The position numbers and the translations under genes are program-made. Shown one piece after another: positions 1 through 8,745 of a DNA stretch of 64,000 nucleotides (positions are counted from its first letter, which is position 1; every line of letters starts with the position of its first letter). This DNA comes from Nostoc sp. PCC 7524 (GTDB taxonomy: Bacteria; Cyanobacteriota; Cyanobacteriia; Cyanobacteriales; Nostocaceae). The notes beneath the pieces were generated by a model, which was not told where the DNA came from, ran no database searches, and saw only the letters and a list, made by a program, of their open reading frames with translations. Where the stretch lies: the NCBI RefSeq assembly GCF_000316645.1, contig NC_019684.1:4183501-4247500 (forward strand), given 5' to 3'.

Positions 1-1
1 T

Positions 2-127
2 GCTCAAACAAAATGGTTGCAGAGACTTGCTGCAAGAGATGTTGCTCAATCCCCAGTCCCCAATCCCCAGTCCCCATATATTTCATTAAATGAAGAGAAA
101 TATAAAAAAATATTAATAGCTATGTAG
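2..127 (+). CDS. possible 3' end of a gene entering from the left edge
   Basis: The frame beginning at base 2 is open to a TAG at 125-127 and begins AQTKWLQRLAARDVAQ before running through a CCCCAGT/CCCCAAT repeat. In other cyanobacteria the low-oxygen trio is chlAII (aerobic Mg-protoporphyrin cyclase), heme oxygenase, hemN, so a cyclase end here would fit the two genes that follow. About 40 codons are visible and no motif is recognised, so identity is only a guess from context. Confidence 0.25.
   Translation, partial: AQTKWLQRLAARDVAQSPVPNPQSPYISLNEEKYKKILIAM
45..76. repeat. STRR heptamer repeat (CCCCAGT/CCCCAAT)
   Basis: Tandem degenerate heptamers of the short tandemly repeated repetitive type known from heterocystous cyanobacteria. 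The same heptamers recur in many gaps of this window. Confidence 0.8.
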
Positions 128-335
128 TTATACAAGCATTAATAGTTAAATGAGTTTGGGAGATATGAAAACAGCCAAGATCTGTATCGAGAGTGATAGT
201 TGCTAGATAGTGTCATACAGATCCTTTCTAAACCCAGAATAACAATCCTTTCACCTTGACATTGACTGTTAATTGGCAGCCATCGTGCGTCTGTCAGCGT
301 GACTGCCTGAAAACTGAAAAATTAAGGAAGCAACA

Positions 336-1049
336 ATGAGTAGCAATTTAGCTGTCAAACTGCGTTCTGGCACTCAAAAAGCTCACACAGCAGCAGAAAA
401 CGTGGGATTCATGAAATGTTTTTTGAAGGGAGTTGTAGATAAGGAGTGCTTTGCCAAGTTTTTGAGCAATTTGTATTTTGTCTACAGTGAACTAGAAACT
501 GCTATCCAAAGTCATGCTCGTCATCCGATAGTTGGTGCAGTTTACTTCCCCGAACTCAATCGTCAAGCTGCTTTAGAAACAGACATGGTATTTTACTATG
601 GTAGTGAGTGGCGCAGTCTTATTACACCCTCAACCAGCGCCCAGGCATACATCAACCGCATTCGAGAACTTTCTGCTCATGATCCTGCCTTGCTGATTGG
701 CCATAGCTATACCCGCTACATGGGGGATCTATCTGGGGGGCAAATGCTGCAAAAAATTGCTCAGTCAACTTTGAGGTTGTCAGGCTACGAAGGCACATCT
801 TTCTATAATTTTGAGCAAATTCCTGACAAGAAAGTATTTAAAGATCAGTATCGTCAGGCATTAGACTCATTAACTATTGATGATGCCACAGGCGATCGCA
901 TCGTTGCAGAAGCAAATATTGCTTTCCAATTCAATATGCAAATGGCTAGAGAACTAGAGGGAAGTTTAATCAAAGCGATTGGTCAAGTAGTGTTTAATAG
1001 CTTAACTCACAACAGTAACCCCGGTAGCACTGAAGCACCTGCAATGTGA
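336..1049 (+). CDS. ho: heme oxygenase (biliverdin-producing)
   Basis: Heme oxygenase opens heme with reduced ferredoxin and O2 to biliverdin IX-alpha, iron and CO, the first step to phycobilins. The 237-residue protein has the usual cyanobacterial length, the N-terminal SGTQKAHTAAE segment carrying the proximal heme histidine (about residue 17) and the distal-helix YMGDLSGGQ motif. The ATG has AAGGAAG at 324-330 just upstream. hemN follows 439 bases later on the same strand; this pairing is typical of the second, low-oxygen-induced heme oxygenase (HO2) rather than the constitutive HO1, but that assignment is inferred from context. The C-terminal tail (NSNPGSTEAPAM) is low complexity. Confidence 0.95.
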   Translation: MSSNLAVKLRSGTQKAHTAAENVGFMKCFLKGVVDKECFAKFLSNLYFVYSELETAIQSHARHPIVGAVYFPELNRQAALETDMVFYYGSEWRSLITPSTSAQAYINRIRELSAHDPALLIGHSYTRYMGDLSGGQMLQKIAQSTLRLSGYEGTSFYNFEQIPDKKVFKDQYRQALDSLTIDDATGDRIVAEANIAFQFNMQMARELEGSLIKAIGQVVFNSLTHNSNPGSTEAPAM

Positions 1050-1488
<439 letters not shown>

Positions 1489-2871
1489 ATGGTTTTTATT
1501 TCATCTGGTGTCAAATTTGATTTGGATTTGATTCAAAAGTATGACACTCCTGCACCTAGATACACGAGTTACCCACCAGCTACACAGTTAGCGGAAGGAT
1601 TTACCGAGAAAGATTTTCGCAACGCGATCGCCGCCTCAAATCACAGAAAATCACCTCTGTCTTTGTATTTCCATATTCCTTTTTGTCAGAGTGCTTGTTA
1701 CTTTTGCGGTTGCAATACAGTAATTTCTAACAATAAGAATATTGCCAAACCTTACTTAGAAAATTTGGCGCGAGAAATTGCACATACAGCATCATTGATT
1801 GATCACGGTAGAAAGGTACTGCAAATTCATTGGGGTGGTGGTACACCCAATTATTTAGATTGTGAGCAAGTAGAATTTTTGTGGCGACAAATTACTAGCA
1901 ATTTTAACCTTGATCCACAAGCAGAAGTTTCTATTGAGATTAATCCCCGCTACGTTGATGAAGATTACATTTTCTTTCTCAGAGAAATAGGGTTTAATCG
2001 GATTAGTTTTGGTATCCAAGATTTTAACCCCCAGGTGCAATTAGCTGTTAACCGCGTCCAGCCGGAAGAAATGTTATTTGATGTCATGAGTTGGATTAAA
2101 GCGGCTAAGTTTACAAGTGTAAATGTAGACCTAATTTATGGTTTACCCTATCAAAGTTTACAAACCTTTCGCGACACGGTGAAAAAGACTATTGCCTTAG
2201 ATCCTGACCGGATTGTTGTGTTTAACTTTGCCTATGTACCTTGGTTAAAACCAGCCCAAAAAAATATTCCTGTGGCAGCTTTACCGCAACCACAAGAAAA
2301 GTTAGAAATTCTCAAAATGACCATTGAAGAACTGACGAATAGCCAGTATTTATTTATTGGGATGGATCATTTTGCTAAGGCTAACGATGAGCTAGCGATC
2401 GCACAACGTCACCGCACCCTTCAGCGTAACTTCCAAGGCTATACCACCCACGCAGGTACTGACCTCTTTGGTTTTGGTGCTACATCTATCAGTATGCTGC
2501 ATGATGCTTATGTCCAAAATCATAAGCATTTAAAAGATTATTACCAAGCGGTTGCAGCAGATGTTTTACCTGTGAATAAAGGAATTAAACTTACGCCCGA
2601 TGATATTATCAGACGCGATGTCATCATGTGCATCATGTCTAATTTCCAACTGCACAAGCACGAAATAGCAGAAAAATATCACATCAATTTTGATCAATAT
2701 TTTGCCCATGAACTAAATTTATTAGAGCCATTAGCTGCTGACGGACTTGTGCATTTATCTACTAACCACATCCAAATTACAGATATTGGTCGGTTATTGG
2801 TAAGGAATATTGCTGTTGTCTTTGATAACCATAATCAAATGCAAGAAAAACAATTCTCCCGCGCCATATAA
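1489..2871 (+). CDS. hemN: oxygen-independent coproporphyrinogen III oxidase (radical SAM)
   Basis: HemN decarboxylates coproporphyrinogen III to protoporphyrinogen IX anaerobically using SAM and a 4Fe-4S cluster. The radical SAM motif is plain in FHIPFCQSACYFCGCNTV (CX3CX2CXC), followed by the HWGGGTPNYL glycine-rich SAM segment and the HemN C-terminal domain; 460 residues is the family length. I choose the ATG at 1489 over the TTG one codon earlier because TGGAGG (1479-1484) sits at proper distance. Together with the upstream heme oxygenase it would let tetrapyrrole synthesis continue when oxygen is scarce. Confidence 0.95.
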   Translation: MVFISSGVKFDLDLIQKYDTPAPRYTSYPPATQLAEGFTEKDFRNAIAASNHRKSPLSLYFHIPFCQSACYFCGCNTVISNNKNIAKPYLENLAREIAHTASLIDHGRKVLQIHWGGGTPNYLDCEQVEFLWRQITSNFNLDPQAEVSIEINPRYVDEDYIFFLREIGFNRISFGIQDFNPQVQLAVNRVQPEEMLFDVMSWIKAAKFTSVNVDLIYGLPYQSLQTFRDTVKKTIALDPDRIVVFNFAYVPWLKPAQKNIPVAALPQPQEKLEILKMTIEELTNSQYLFIGMDHFAKANDELAIAQRHRTLQRNFQGYTTHAGTDLFGFGATSISMLHDAYVQNHKHLKDYYQAVAADVLPVNKGIKLTPDDIIRRDVIMCIMSNFQLHKHEIAEKYHINFDQYFAHELNLLEPLAADGLVHLSTNHIQITDIGRLLVRNIAVVFDNHNQMQEKQFSRAI

Positions 2872-3201
2872 TACTGATGATTTTAAGTTCGTAGTCAGGA
2901 CTAAAGTCCTGACTTGTTCGCTTAGGGTTTCGTTCGCCTAGCATCCCCTACTCCTATGGTAAAGCAAGCCATAAGACTCATATTTGATTTTTGTTGGCGT
3001 AGCCTACGCTGGCGCATCAAAATTCAGTATGCCTAATAATCTGTTAGATATATTAATTTGTTTATATATAAATTATCGGAAAACTTTTCACATTGATTCA
3101 CTATATCTATCTTTTGACTTCAAAAGTTACTTCATCTGGCAGAAATAAGACTAAATTAAAGCTGTTAATCTGAGTAAAGATAAAACTTTTGAGGAGATTA
3201 T
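2872..3201. other. intergenic region with palindromic repeats
   Basis: No gene is seen. A perfect palindrome with arms AGTCAGGACT/AGTCCTGACT lies at 2893-2914 and belongs to a family seen again near 12075-12120. The segment near 2985-3030 (GGCGTAGCCTACGC) is another dispersed element with a relative near 47590. The promoter of the next gene must lie in the AT-rich last 150 bases. Confidence 0.6.
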
Positions 3202-3474
3202 ATGAATATTATTGCGTGGGTAATCTTAGGACTATTGGCTGGTGCGATCGCTAAGGCGATTTATCCAGGACATCAAGGTGGTGGTATCCTTGGCACAATG
3301 ATTTTAGGTATCATCGGCGCATTTATCGGTGGTAGTTTGTATAGCCTATTTGCAACAGGAACGTTACAACTGACGGCGACTGGTTTAAGTATTCCCGGAC
3401 TGTTAATAGCCATCATTGGGGCAATGATTGCCATCTACCTATGGGGATTAATCAGCAGAAGCCGCAGCGTCTAG
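3202..3474 (+). CDS. GlsB/YeaQ/YmgE family small membrane protein
   Basis: A 90-residue, very hydrophobic protein with three predicted membrane segments (about residues 2-20, 28-50 and 62-84) and the glycine-rich GLLAGAIAK and GTMILGIIGAFIGG signatures of the transglycosylase-associated protein family. Members are linked to envelope or general stress, but no reaction is known. The start is supported by GAGGAGAT just upstream. It is alone on its strand before the manganese catalase 120 bases downstream, and the pairing with an antioxidant gene would suit a stress role (inference). Confidence 0.9.
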   Translation: MNIIAWVILGLLAGAIAKAIYPGHQGGGILGTMILGIIGAFIGGSLYSLFATGTLQLTATGLSIPGLLIAIIGAMIAIYLWGLISRSRSV

Positions 3475-3596
3475 TTGCATAAGTCAATAGTAAACAGACA
3501 AGGTGTCAAGGAAAAGTTTTTTGCAAGAAATCAAGCTGGCAAATTGCAACGCTTGATTAATTTTCTTGCTGTTGAAATTAATTGCAGAGGCAGCTC

Positions 3597-4289
3597 ATGT
3601 TTTTCCATAAAAAAGAGCCTATTCATACAGTAAAGATTGATGAAGCTAATCCACGTTTTGCTCAGTTACTTTTAGAGCAATTCGGGGGAGCAACAGGAGA
3701 ATTATCAGCAGCGTTGCAATATTGGGTACAATCATTTCACGTTGAAAATGCTGGAATTCGCGATATGTTGCAAGACATTGCCATCGAAGAATTTGGGCAT
3801 TTAGAGATGGTTGGTAGACTCATCGAAGGTCACACTAAAAATGTGGATCAAACAGAGGCTTATAAAAGCACTCTCTTTGCTGTCAGAGGTATGGGGCCTC
3901 ACTTTCTTGATAGTCAAGGTAATGCTTGGACAGCAAATTACGTCAATGAAGGTGGCGACGTTGTGCGAGATTTGAGAGCTAATATTGCAGCTGAAGCTGG
4001 CGCTCGTCAAACCTACGAAGAGTTAATTAAACTATGTCCCGATCAAGGAACTAAAGACACTTTAGTTCATTTGCTCACAAGAGAAGTGTCTCATACCCAA
4101 ATGTTTATGAAGGCTCTAGACTCATTGGGTAAGTTAACAGATCCCTTATTTGGTAATATTCAGCCAGATGAAACTGTAGATATTTACTACAATCTGTCTA
4201 CTAATGGCAATGGTCATGATGAACGTGGCCCTTGGAATTCAGAGCCTACATTCAAATACATTGCTAACCCATTGGAAAGACGTTCTTAA
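3597..4289 (+). CDS. katB: manganese catalase (KatB-type)
   Basis: A non-heme catalase that dismutates hydrogen peroxide at a di-manganese centre in the cytoplasm. Residues matching the family's metal ligands are visible: E35 (GATGE), E65 and H68 (IEEFGH), E133 (AAEAG) and H166 (REVSH). I start at ATG 3597 (230 residues), preceded by AGAGG at 3586-3590, rather than the TTG at 3582; 230 residues equals what I recall for KatB of Anabaena PCC 7120. The C-terminus is shorter than in Lactobacillus-type enzymes, as in cyanobacterial ones. A DUF3891 gene follows in the same direction after an STRR tract. Confidence 0.92.
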   Translation: MFFHKKEPIHTVKIDEANPRFAQLLLEQFGGATGELSAALQYWVQSFHVENAGIRDMLQDIAIEEFGHLEMVGRLIEGHTKNVDQTEAYKSTLFAVRGMGPHFLDSQGNAWTANYVNEGGDVVRDLRANIAAEAGARQTYEELIKLCPDQGTKDTLVHLLTREVSHTQMFMKALDSLGKLTDPLFGNIQPDETVDIYYNLSTNGNGHDERGPWNSEPTFKYIANPLERRS

Positions 4290-4304
4290 TTGCAAGCAGA
4301 TAGA

Positions 4305-4422
4305 GGAAGTAGGGGAGTAGGGGAGGATGAGGGAGTGAGGGGAGACAAGGGAGACAAGGTAGAAGTTTTTGCCTAGTCCCCAATCCCCAATCCCCAATCC
4401 CCAATCCCCAGTCCCCAATCCC
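4305..4422. repeat. STRR tract between katB and the DUF3891 gene
   Basis: GGGGAGT/GGGGATG-type units are followed by seven or so CCCCAAT heptamers. It fills most of the gap between the two genes. Confidence 0.8.
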
Positions 4423-4447
4423 TTACCTAACATCGGGAGATGAATTT

Positions 4448-5176
4448 GTGATTGTTAATGCAACACAAAATGGATGGGAAGTTATCTACCATCGCGCTCA
4501 TGCTTTGTTAGCAGCACAATTAGCAGGACAGTGGCGACGCAAAAATTCTCCACTACGAATATATGAAACACTCGCCGCTATTTCTCATCACGATGATTTA
4601 GAAAAAGAGTGGGAGGAAGATAATCTAACTGAAGCGGGTGCGCCCAGGGACTTCACTATGAGCAAAGACACCTCAGTCGAGAAGCTGGCTGATTTGGTGA
4701 GTAATGCTCGTTATCGAGGCCGTTGGGTAACTTTATTAATTTCCAAACACCTCAGTCGTTTAAATGAACCAAAACGTGGTGAGTCTCCTGAACTAAATCA
4801 ATTTCTGGATGAACAACTGCACAACCAACAGCGTTGGCGAGAGGAACTAGGCTTGCAGACAGAAGATGTAGATGCAGCCTATGCTTTTATGCAGTGGTGC
4901 GATCGCTTATCTTTGATTCTATGTCAGCATGAACTACCTGCCGATGAGAGATTTTTAGAAATTAGTCAGGGGCCTGACGGTCAACGTTATGACATCATGC
5001 AGCGTAGTGATCATTTGGTAACTGTGCAACCTTGGCCATTTGAAGATGATAAATTTACAGTCAATATTGAGGCTTATAACTTAGAGCAAGTCAAGTTCGA
5101 TAGTAACGCTGAACTGACTCAAGCACTGCAACAAGCACCGATCAAAGTGCTGGAGTGGACTTTTATCAAAAGCTAG
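4448..5176 (+). CDS. DUF3891 family protein
   Basis: A soluble 242-residue protein of a family without known function. It starts at GTG 4448 with GGGAGATG a few bases upstream; an ATG at 4441 is out of frame and stops at once. A histidine/aspartate pattern (YHRAHALLAAQ, then ISHHDDLEKEW at about residues 49-59) and a later CDRLSLILCQHE segment resemble an HD-type metal fold, although I cannot confirm that by structure. It follows a manganese catalase and ends 24 bases before the small RNA region, convergent with purH. Confidence 0.8.
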   Translation: MIVNATQNGWEVIYHRAHALLAAQLAGQWRRKNSPLRIYETLAAISHHDDLEKEWEEDNLTEAGAPRDFTMSKDTSVEKLADLVSNARYRGRWVTLLISKHLSRLNEPKRGESPELNQFLDEQLHNQQRWREELGLQTEDVDAAYAFMQWCDRLSLILCQHELPADERFLEISQGPDGQRYDIMQRSDHLVTVQPWPFEDDKFTVNIEAYNLEQVKFDSNAELTQALQQAPIKVLEWTFIKS

Positions 5177-5283
5177 TAGTGTGGCTAAATTATTCCGGTT
5201 GTGCCAATAAAATTTTTGACTCAGCACTCAGAACTGGCTAAACGCCGCGCTACCGCTAACAGCACTCACTTTCAACCACAAAT

Positions 5284-5383
5284 TAAAAAGCACCTGGGAG
5301 TGTTGCCGTGTTTCCACCCCAAGTGCTTTTTGCTTTCAAATTGCTCCTCACACACAACTGGAGAATATCACTTATTTTCTTGA
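5284..5383 (-). ncRNA. small RNA, copy A (Yfr2-like)
   Basis: On the minus strand a block GTGTGTGAGGAGCAA is followed by a 14-bp hairpin (5285-5331; AAAAAGCAC... pairing with GTGCTTTTT, one G-U) whose loop reads GTGGAAACACGGCAACACT and which ends in a U run. GGAAACA loop motifs are typical of the cyanobacterial Yfr2 family. A TATACT at 5390-5395 is a fitting -10 element for a start near 5383. A second copy, with its own upstream sequence, lies 160 bases away. The family name is from memory; that it is a small RNA gene is well supported by the duplication. Confidence 0.6.
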
Positions 5384-5445
5384 AGGGCAAGTATATTGTG
5401 TGACACTTTGTGAACTGCACAGACAATAGTGTTTTGTCAATCAAT

Positions 5446-5536
5446 TAAAAAGCGCCTGGGAGTGTTGCCGTGTTTCCACCCCAGACGCTTTTTAGTTTCA
5501 ACTTGCTCCTCACACACAACTAGAGAATATCATTAC
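5446..5536 (-). ncRNA. small RNA, copy B (Yfr2-like)
   Basis: A near-identical partner of copy A: hairpin 5447-5493 with AAAAAGCGTCTGGG pairing to CCCAGGCGCTTTTT, the same loop, and the same GTGTGTGAGGAGCAA block upstream. The hairpins differ by compensating changes (GCAC/GTGC against GCGT/GCGC), which supports selection on structure. TATATT at 5543-5548 is a likely -10. The upstream GTGCAGTTTGCAAACTGTCAC matches GTGCAGTTCACAAAGTGTCAC of copy A, so promoter and RNA were duplicated together. Confidence 0.6.
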
Positions 5537-5600
5537 TTGGATAATATAGCTAGTCTGGTGAGTGACAGTTTGCAAACTGCACTAGCTCCAACATAAAAAT

Positions 5601-7139
5601 TTAGTGTAAAAAGTGACGTACACCAGTCAACACCATTACTAAACCCAGTTCGTTGGCGGCTTTGATGGAATCTTGGTCACGTAAGCTGCCCCCTGGTTGG
5701 ACAATAGCAGTAATACCTGCGGCGGCGGCGGTTCTGACGGTATCATCAAAGGGGAAAAAGCCGTCACTGGCGAGTGTTGCACCTTTAGCTTTGTCGCCAG
5801 CTTGTTCTAGGGCGATTTTTGCTGAACCGACGCGATTCATTTGACCTGCACCAACACCTAGAGTAGTGCGATCGCTTGTGATCACAATGGCATTAGATTT
5901 AACGTGTTTGCAAACTTTCCAAGCAAACAGCAATTCTGCTAATTCATCGGGTGTGGGTTGACGGTCGGTGACAACTTGCCATTTACTGGTATCTGCAACA
6001 ATGTCATCGGCAGTTTGCACCAGAAAACCGCCAGCAATTTGTTTGACTAAAGTTTTCGGGCCACTGCTTAAATCTGCTAAAGTCAAAACCCGCACGTTGG
6101 TTTTTTTGGACAGAATTTTTTGGGCTTCGGCATCACAATCAGGTGCAACAACACATTCTAAAAATGTCTTAGTTAGTTCGCTGGCGGTAGCGGCATCAAT
6201 TGGTTGATTGAGGGCGACAATTCCCCCAAAAGCAGAAGTAGAATCAGCATTAAAAGCCTTTTGGTAAGCTTCCACCAGGGTATTACCTAACGCTGTCCCG
6301 CAGGGATTGGTATGTTTGATGATGGTAGCGGCTGGTGTATCGGGAAATTCGGCAATAATACGACGGGCGGCTTCTAAATCAACTAAGTTGTTGTAACTGA
6401 GTTCTTTACCTTGTAGTTTTGTCGCCGCAGCCCAGCCACTGGCAGTAGTGCCGATTTGATACCAAGCCGCAGGTTGATGGGGGTTTTCGCCGTAACGCAG
6501 AGATTGTAATTCTGTGCCACTGAGATTGTATTGTTGGGGTAGGGATGCTTGAGATTGTTGACTGAGGTAGGAAGCGATCGCTTGATCGTAACTCGCTGTA
6601 TGTAAAAATCCTTTTAAAGCCGCCTTTTGGCGAAATTCTAGGGATGCTTCCCCGCTATTTTGCCGTAATTCCTGCAAATATTCGTCATACTGAGCCGGAT
6701 CACATAATACCGTCAAATGAGCAAAGTTCTTGGATGATGCCCGTAACATTGCTGGGCCGCCAATATCAATATTTTCAACAGCTTCTGCTAGTGTCACCCC
6801 TGGTTTAGCAATAGTCGCCTCAAAGGGATATAGATTTACCACTACCAAATCAATCGGGCGAATTTGGTTATTTTCTAAATCTGTCACGTCTTGAGGTACA
6901 TCCCGCCGGGCCAAAATGCCGCCATGAATCCGGGGGTGTAGAGTTTTCACCCGTCCACCTAAAATCTCTGGTGAACCCGTGTAATCAGAAACCTTGGTAA
7001 CTGGTATTCCCGCATCTTTAAGGGCTTGGGCTGTTCCCCCACTGCTGATTAAATCAAATTCAAATTCTTCAACCAAGCTACGGGCTAGGTCAATCAAACC
7101 AGTTTTGTTAGATACACTCAGCAGTGCTAGACGCGCCAT
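5601..7139 (-). CDS. purH: bifunctional AICAR transformylase/IMP cyclohydrolase
   Basis: PurH carries out the last two steps of IMP synthesis: formylation of AICAR and ring closure of FAICAR. At 512 residues it has the normal size. The N-terminal cyclohydrolase half shows SVSNKTG, SSGGTA and GGRVKTLHPRIHGG, and the C-terminal transformylase half shows the catalytic IIKHTNPCGTA, SAFGGIVALN and the closing GVRHFLH. It stands alone, convergent with the DUF3891 gene, with the two small RNA genes in between on its own strand. Confidence 0.97.
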   Translation of the reverse strand: MARLALLSVSNKTGLIDLARSLVEEFEFDLISSGGTAQALKDAGIPVTKVSDYTGSPEILGGRVKTLHPRIHGGILARRDVPQDVTDLENNQIRPIDLVVVNLYPFEATIAKPGVTLAEAVENIDIGGPAMLRASSKNFAHLTVLCDPAQYDEYLQELRQNSGEASLEFRQKAALKGFLHTASYDQAIASYLSQQSQASLPQQYNLSGTELQSLRYGENPHQPAAWYQIGTTASGWAAATKLQGKELSYNNLVDLEAARRIIAEFPDTPAATIIKHTNPCGTALGNTLVEAYQKAFNADSTSAFGGIVALNQPIDAATASELTKTFLECVVAPDCDAEAQKILSKKTNVRVLTLADLSSGPKTLVKQIAGGFLVQTADDIVADTSKWQVVTDRQPTPDELAELLFAWKVCKHVKSNAIVITSDRTTLGVGAGQMNRVGSAKIALEQAGDKAKGATLASDGFFPFDDTVRTAAAAGITAIVQPGGSLRDQDSIKAANELGLVMVLTGVRHFLH

Positions 7140-7432
7140 GTCTCAATTCCTCAGATGCGAAAGACCCCAATTTTTGCATAACCCTTGGTTCACTTCAAGC
7201 CCATTCAGGTTAACGGGGTTGTTGAGTGGGTATATAAATAGGGAAATGAGGAAGATGTAGCTTGCTTCTCTTACGATGGAGTAAGCCTACCCATAGGGTG
7301 GGAGATGAGGAACAATATATTTTTCCAGTCCCCTATCCCCATGCCCAATGCCCAACTCCTGCTATCGGGTGAAGTGTGCAAGCAACACTCGTTGTAGTAT
7401 GATGTTCATTCGTGCTACTTAAGGTAGAGGCA

Positions 7433-8608
7433 ATGACACCTCGATTCAAATACACCAGGGCAGAGCAAGAGGATATTCAACAACTGGGATGTATCCTCGA
7501 ACAGTGTTTTATTATGTCAGCTGGTGACAGTGAGATTTATGCCAAACGGATTGGTTTAGAAAACTTACGTGTTATCTATCGAGAGCAACAACTTGCTGGG
7601 GGACTGGCTATTCTCCCGATGGGTCAGTGGTGGGGGGGTCAGCGTGTACCGATGGCGGGAATTGCGGCTGTGGGTATTGCTCCAGAATATCGTGGTGATG
7701 GCGCTGCGATCGCACTAATCCAGCACACCCTTGCAGAAATTCACGCCCAGGAAGTCCCAATCTCAGTTCTCTATCCAGCTACGCAACGCCTATACCGCAA
7801 AGCCGGCTATGAGCAAGGCGGAAGTTATTGTACTTGGGAAATTAGCGCCGACAGTATCCAGTTACACGGGCAATCTTTACCTGTGCAACCTGTAGCTGTG
7901 ACAAGTCAAGATATTTTTCAAGATTTATATCAGCAGCAAGCACAAGTCACTCATGGCTATTTAGACCGACATCCCGCTATTTGGAATGGCATAATTCACA
8001 CAGATGATCCAACAACTGTCTACAGTTATTTAATTGGAGACAAAGACCAACCCCAAGGCTACATGATTTTTACTCAAGAACGCACCAAAGATGGCTCAAT
8101 CTTCAACATTAGAGATTGGACAGTTCTTTCCAGTGCTGCTGCACAAAGTTTCTGGGCGTTTCTCGCCAAGCATCGTTCCCAAATTGATCAAGTACGCTGG
8201 AAAAGTTCTCTAGTCGATGCTCTGACATTGTTGTTACCAGAGCAATCCGCCAAAATCCGTCAACAGGATCGTTGGCTGTTAAGGATAGTTGATGTGTGCA
8301 AAGCACTGGAAGCACGGGGTTATCCACAGGGTATTGCGGCGGAATTACATTTAGAAGTACAAGATGATTTATTAATTGCTAACCACGGTAAGTTTATTTT
8401 ATCTGTTGCCAATGGTCGGGGTGAAGTGACTAAGGGCGGTAAAGGTGAGTTAAGGCTAGATATTAGAGGTTTAGCATCTTTGTACAGCAGTTTATTTACA
8501 CCCCATCAGTTGCAGTTAACAGGGAAACTAGAAGCAACCGCAACAGCACTCTCCACAGCCACACAAATATTTGCAGGTGCATCCCCTTGGATGGCGGATT
8601 TCTTTTGA
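7433..8608 (+). CDS. Eis-like GNAT N-acetyltransferase with SCP2-like domain
   Basis: Two GNAT folds followed by a sterol-carrier-like C-terminal domain, as in the Eis family (multi-acetylating aminoglycoside acetyltransferases in mycobacteria; a structural homologue from Anabaena variabilis is known). The acetyl-CoA loop is seen in GIAPEYRGDGAA and the active-site tyrosine region in RLYRKAGYEQG. The protein ends in a C-terminal Phe (ADFF); in Eis the terminal carboxylate acts in catalysis, so the intact end matters. I take ATG 7433 (391 residues) with TAGAGG just before it, over a GTG at 7412. The natural substrate in cyanobacteria is unknown. Confidence 0.85.
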   Translation: MTPRFKYTRAEQEDIQQLGCILEQCFIMSAGDSEIYAKRIGLENLRVIYREQQLAGGLAILPMGQWWGGQRVPMAGIAAVGIAPEYRGDGAAIALIQHTLAEIHAQEVPISVLYPATQRLYRKAGYEQGGSYCTWEISADSIQLHGQSLPVQPVAVTSQDIFQDLYQQQAQVTHGYLDRHPAIWNGIIHTDDPTTVYSYLIGDKDQPQGYMIFTQERTKDGSIFNIRDWTVLSSAAAQSFWAFLAKHRSQIDQVRWKSSLVDALTLLLPEQSAKIRQQDRWLLRIVDVCKALEARGYPQGIAAELHLEVQDDLLIANHGKFILSVANGRGEVTKGGKGELRLDIRGLASLYSSLFTPHQLQLTGKLEATATALSTATQIFAGASPWMADFF

Positions 8609-8610
8609 TT

Positions 8611-8676
8611 AGGGATTGGGGATTGGGGATTGGGGATTGGGGAAGATGAGGGGGATGAGGGGGATGAGGGGGATGA
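8611..8676. repeat. STRR tract (GGGGATT, then GGGGATGAG)
   Basis: Four GGGGATT heptamers followed by nonameric GGGGATGAG units, directly after the acetyltransferase stop. Confidence 0.8.
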
Positions 8677-8745
8677 GATGGAGGCGTAAGCTTACCCCAG
8701 GGTAAGAGCAGAGGAAATAACTATTGCCTATTGCCTACTAAACTA

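Noticed and set aside
5201..5383. 60-codon open frame on the plus strand
   Set aside because: It covers the small RNA copy A on the opposite strand and the frame is not kept in copy B.
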